Below are positions 5,958 through 6,365 of a stretch of DNA of 6,365 nt, one piece after another (position 1 is the stretch's first letter; every line of letters begins with the position of its first letter). Where the stretch lies: assembly GCA_910595855.1 (NCBI GenBank), contig CAJVCJ010000051.1:1-6365 (forward strand). The letters are read 5' to 3'. The notes under the pieces were generated by a model. The model did no database searches. It saw only the letters and a list, made by a program, of their open reading frames with translations, and was not told the origin of the DNA. Origin of the DNA: Candidatus Thioglobus vulcanius. Lineage in GTDB: Bacteria; Pseudomonadota; Gammaproteobacteria; PS1; Pseudothioglobaceae. A program made the translations under genes and the position numbers.

Positions 5958-6365
5958 CTAGTCAGCGGCTTTTTGCGTACACATAAGCTCAGCAGACGTT
6001 ACGATATTTCCATCAACAGACGCCTTGCATTTAAACTTCCAAATACCGCGTTTAACCGTCATAACTTCAACGTCTATTAGTAGCTGGTCACCCGGTTCTA
6101 CTATGCGTTTAAAACGTACCTTGTCGATGCCTACCAGCATATAAATTTGACCATCAATTGGCTTACCAACTTCAGATTTAAACGCCAGAATTCCAGTAGC
6201 TTGTGCCATGGCTTCAACAATCATAACACCAGGCATGATTGGCTGATCAGGAAAATGTCCTGTAAATTGAGGCTCGTTAAAAGTAATATTTTTTAAGGCG
6301 ACAATTGATTTACCGATTTCAAGCTCAAGAACACGATCAATCAGTAGAAATGGATAACGATGGGG
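5958..6365 (-). CDS. fabZ: 3-hydroxyacyl-ACP dehydratase FabZ, 5' end cut by window
   Basis: FabZ removes water from 3-hydroxyacyl-ACP to give trans-2-enoyl-ACP in type II fatty acid synthesis, acting as a hot-dog-fold oligomer in the cytoplasm. The frame is open to the window edge and gives 135 residues, beginning at PHRYPFLLIDRV. This aligns with E. coli FabZ from about residue 18, so some 16-18 N-terminal residues are outside. The catalytic pair is visible: the histidine of TGHFPDQPI (residue 37 of the fragment) and the glutamate of VEAMAQATG (residue 51). PGDQLLIDVEV and the C-terminal MCTQK are also family-typical. An internal ATG at 6236 is in the middle of the active-site region and is not the start. 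FabZ and LpxA draw on the same 3-hydroxyacyl-ACP pool, which explains the usual fabZ-lpxA pairing. Confidence 0.96.
   Translation of the reverse strand, partial: PHRYPFLLIDRVLELEIGKSIVALKNITFNEPQFTGHFPDQPIMPGVMIVEAMAQATGILAFKSEVGKPIDGQIYMLVGIDKVRFKRIVEPGDQLLIDVEVMTVKRGIWKFKCKASVDGNIVTSAELMCTQKAAD

Noticed and set aside
6234..6236. ATG at 6236 as the start of a 92-residue protein.
   Set aside because: The same frame continues upstream to the window edge with perfect FabZ homology, including the catalytic GHFP motif, so this ATG is internal.

Overview
This 6.4 kb window is a compact, AT-rich stretch of bacterial chromosome in which all seven genes lie on the minus strand. Transcription runs from the right edge to the left: fabZ (5' end cut by the window), lpxA, murJ, yggX, gmk, rpoH, then parE (3' end cut by the window). 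The proteins match Gram-negative, gammaproteobacterial families: an RpoH with a full RpoH box, a ParE close to the E. coli protein along its whole visible length, and a YggX. The AT-rich codon use and small gaps suggest a low-GC, streamlined gammaproteobacterium. A sulfur-oxidising relative (SUP05/Thioglobus or Thiomicrospira type) is possible, but that is a guess from overall character, not from a marker gene.

Right part (about 3571-6365): envelope synthesis. FabZ dehydrates 3-hydroxyacyl-ACP for fatty acid elongation. LpxA uses 3-hydroxyacyl-ACP for the first step of lipid A. The MurJ lipid II flippase serves peptidoglycan synthesis. fabZ-lpxA is the classical pair, but murJ follows lpxA where lpxB is found in E. 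coli.

Middle part (2655-3574): yggX and gmk are chained to murJ by overlapping start and stop codons (ATGA, then TAATG), so murJ-yggX-gmk look translationally coupled. rpoH follows after a 45-base, nearly all-AT leader. That leader contains a good -10 box and two AU-only inverted repeats, one of which touches the start codon.

Left part (1-1820): a strong hairpin terminator ends the rpoH transcript. An extended -10 promoter for parE starts in the last base of its T-tract. parE encodes the ATPase/TOPRIM subunit of topoisomerase IV.

I see no mobile element, CRISPR array, tRNA or rRNA, and no gene of unknown family. This is an ordinary housekeeping region. The most informative detail is in LpxA: a methionine at the acyl-chain ruler position (predicting C10 chains), together with replacements of two residues that are conserved in the E. 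coli enzyme. The rpoH leader is the second point worth testing.
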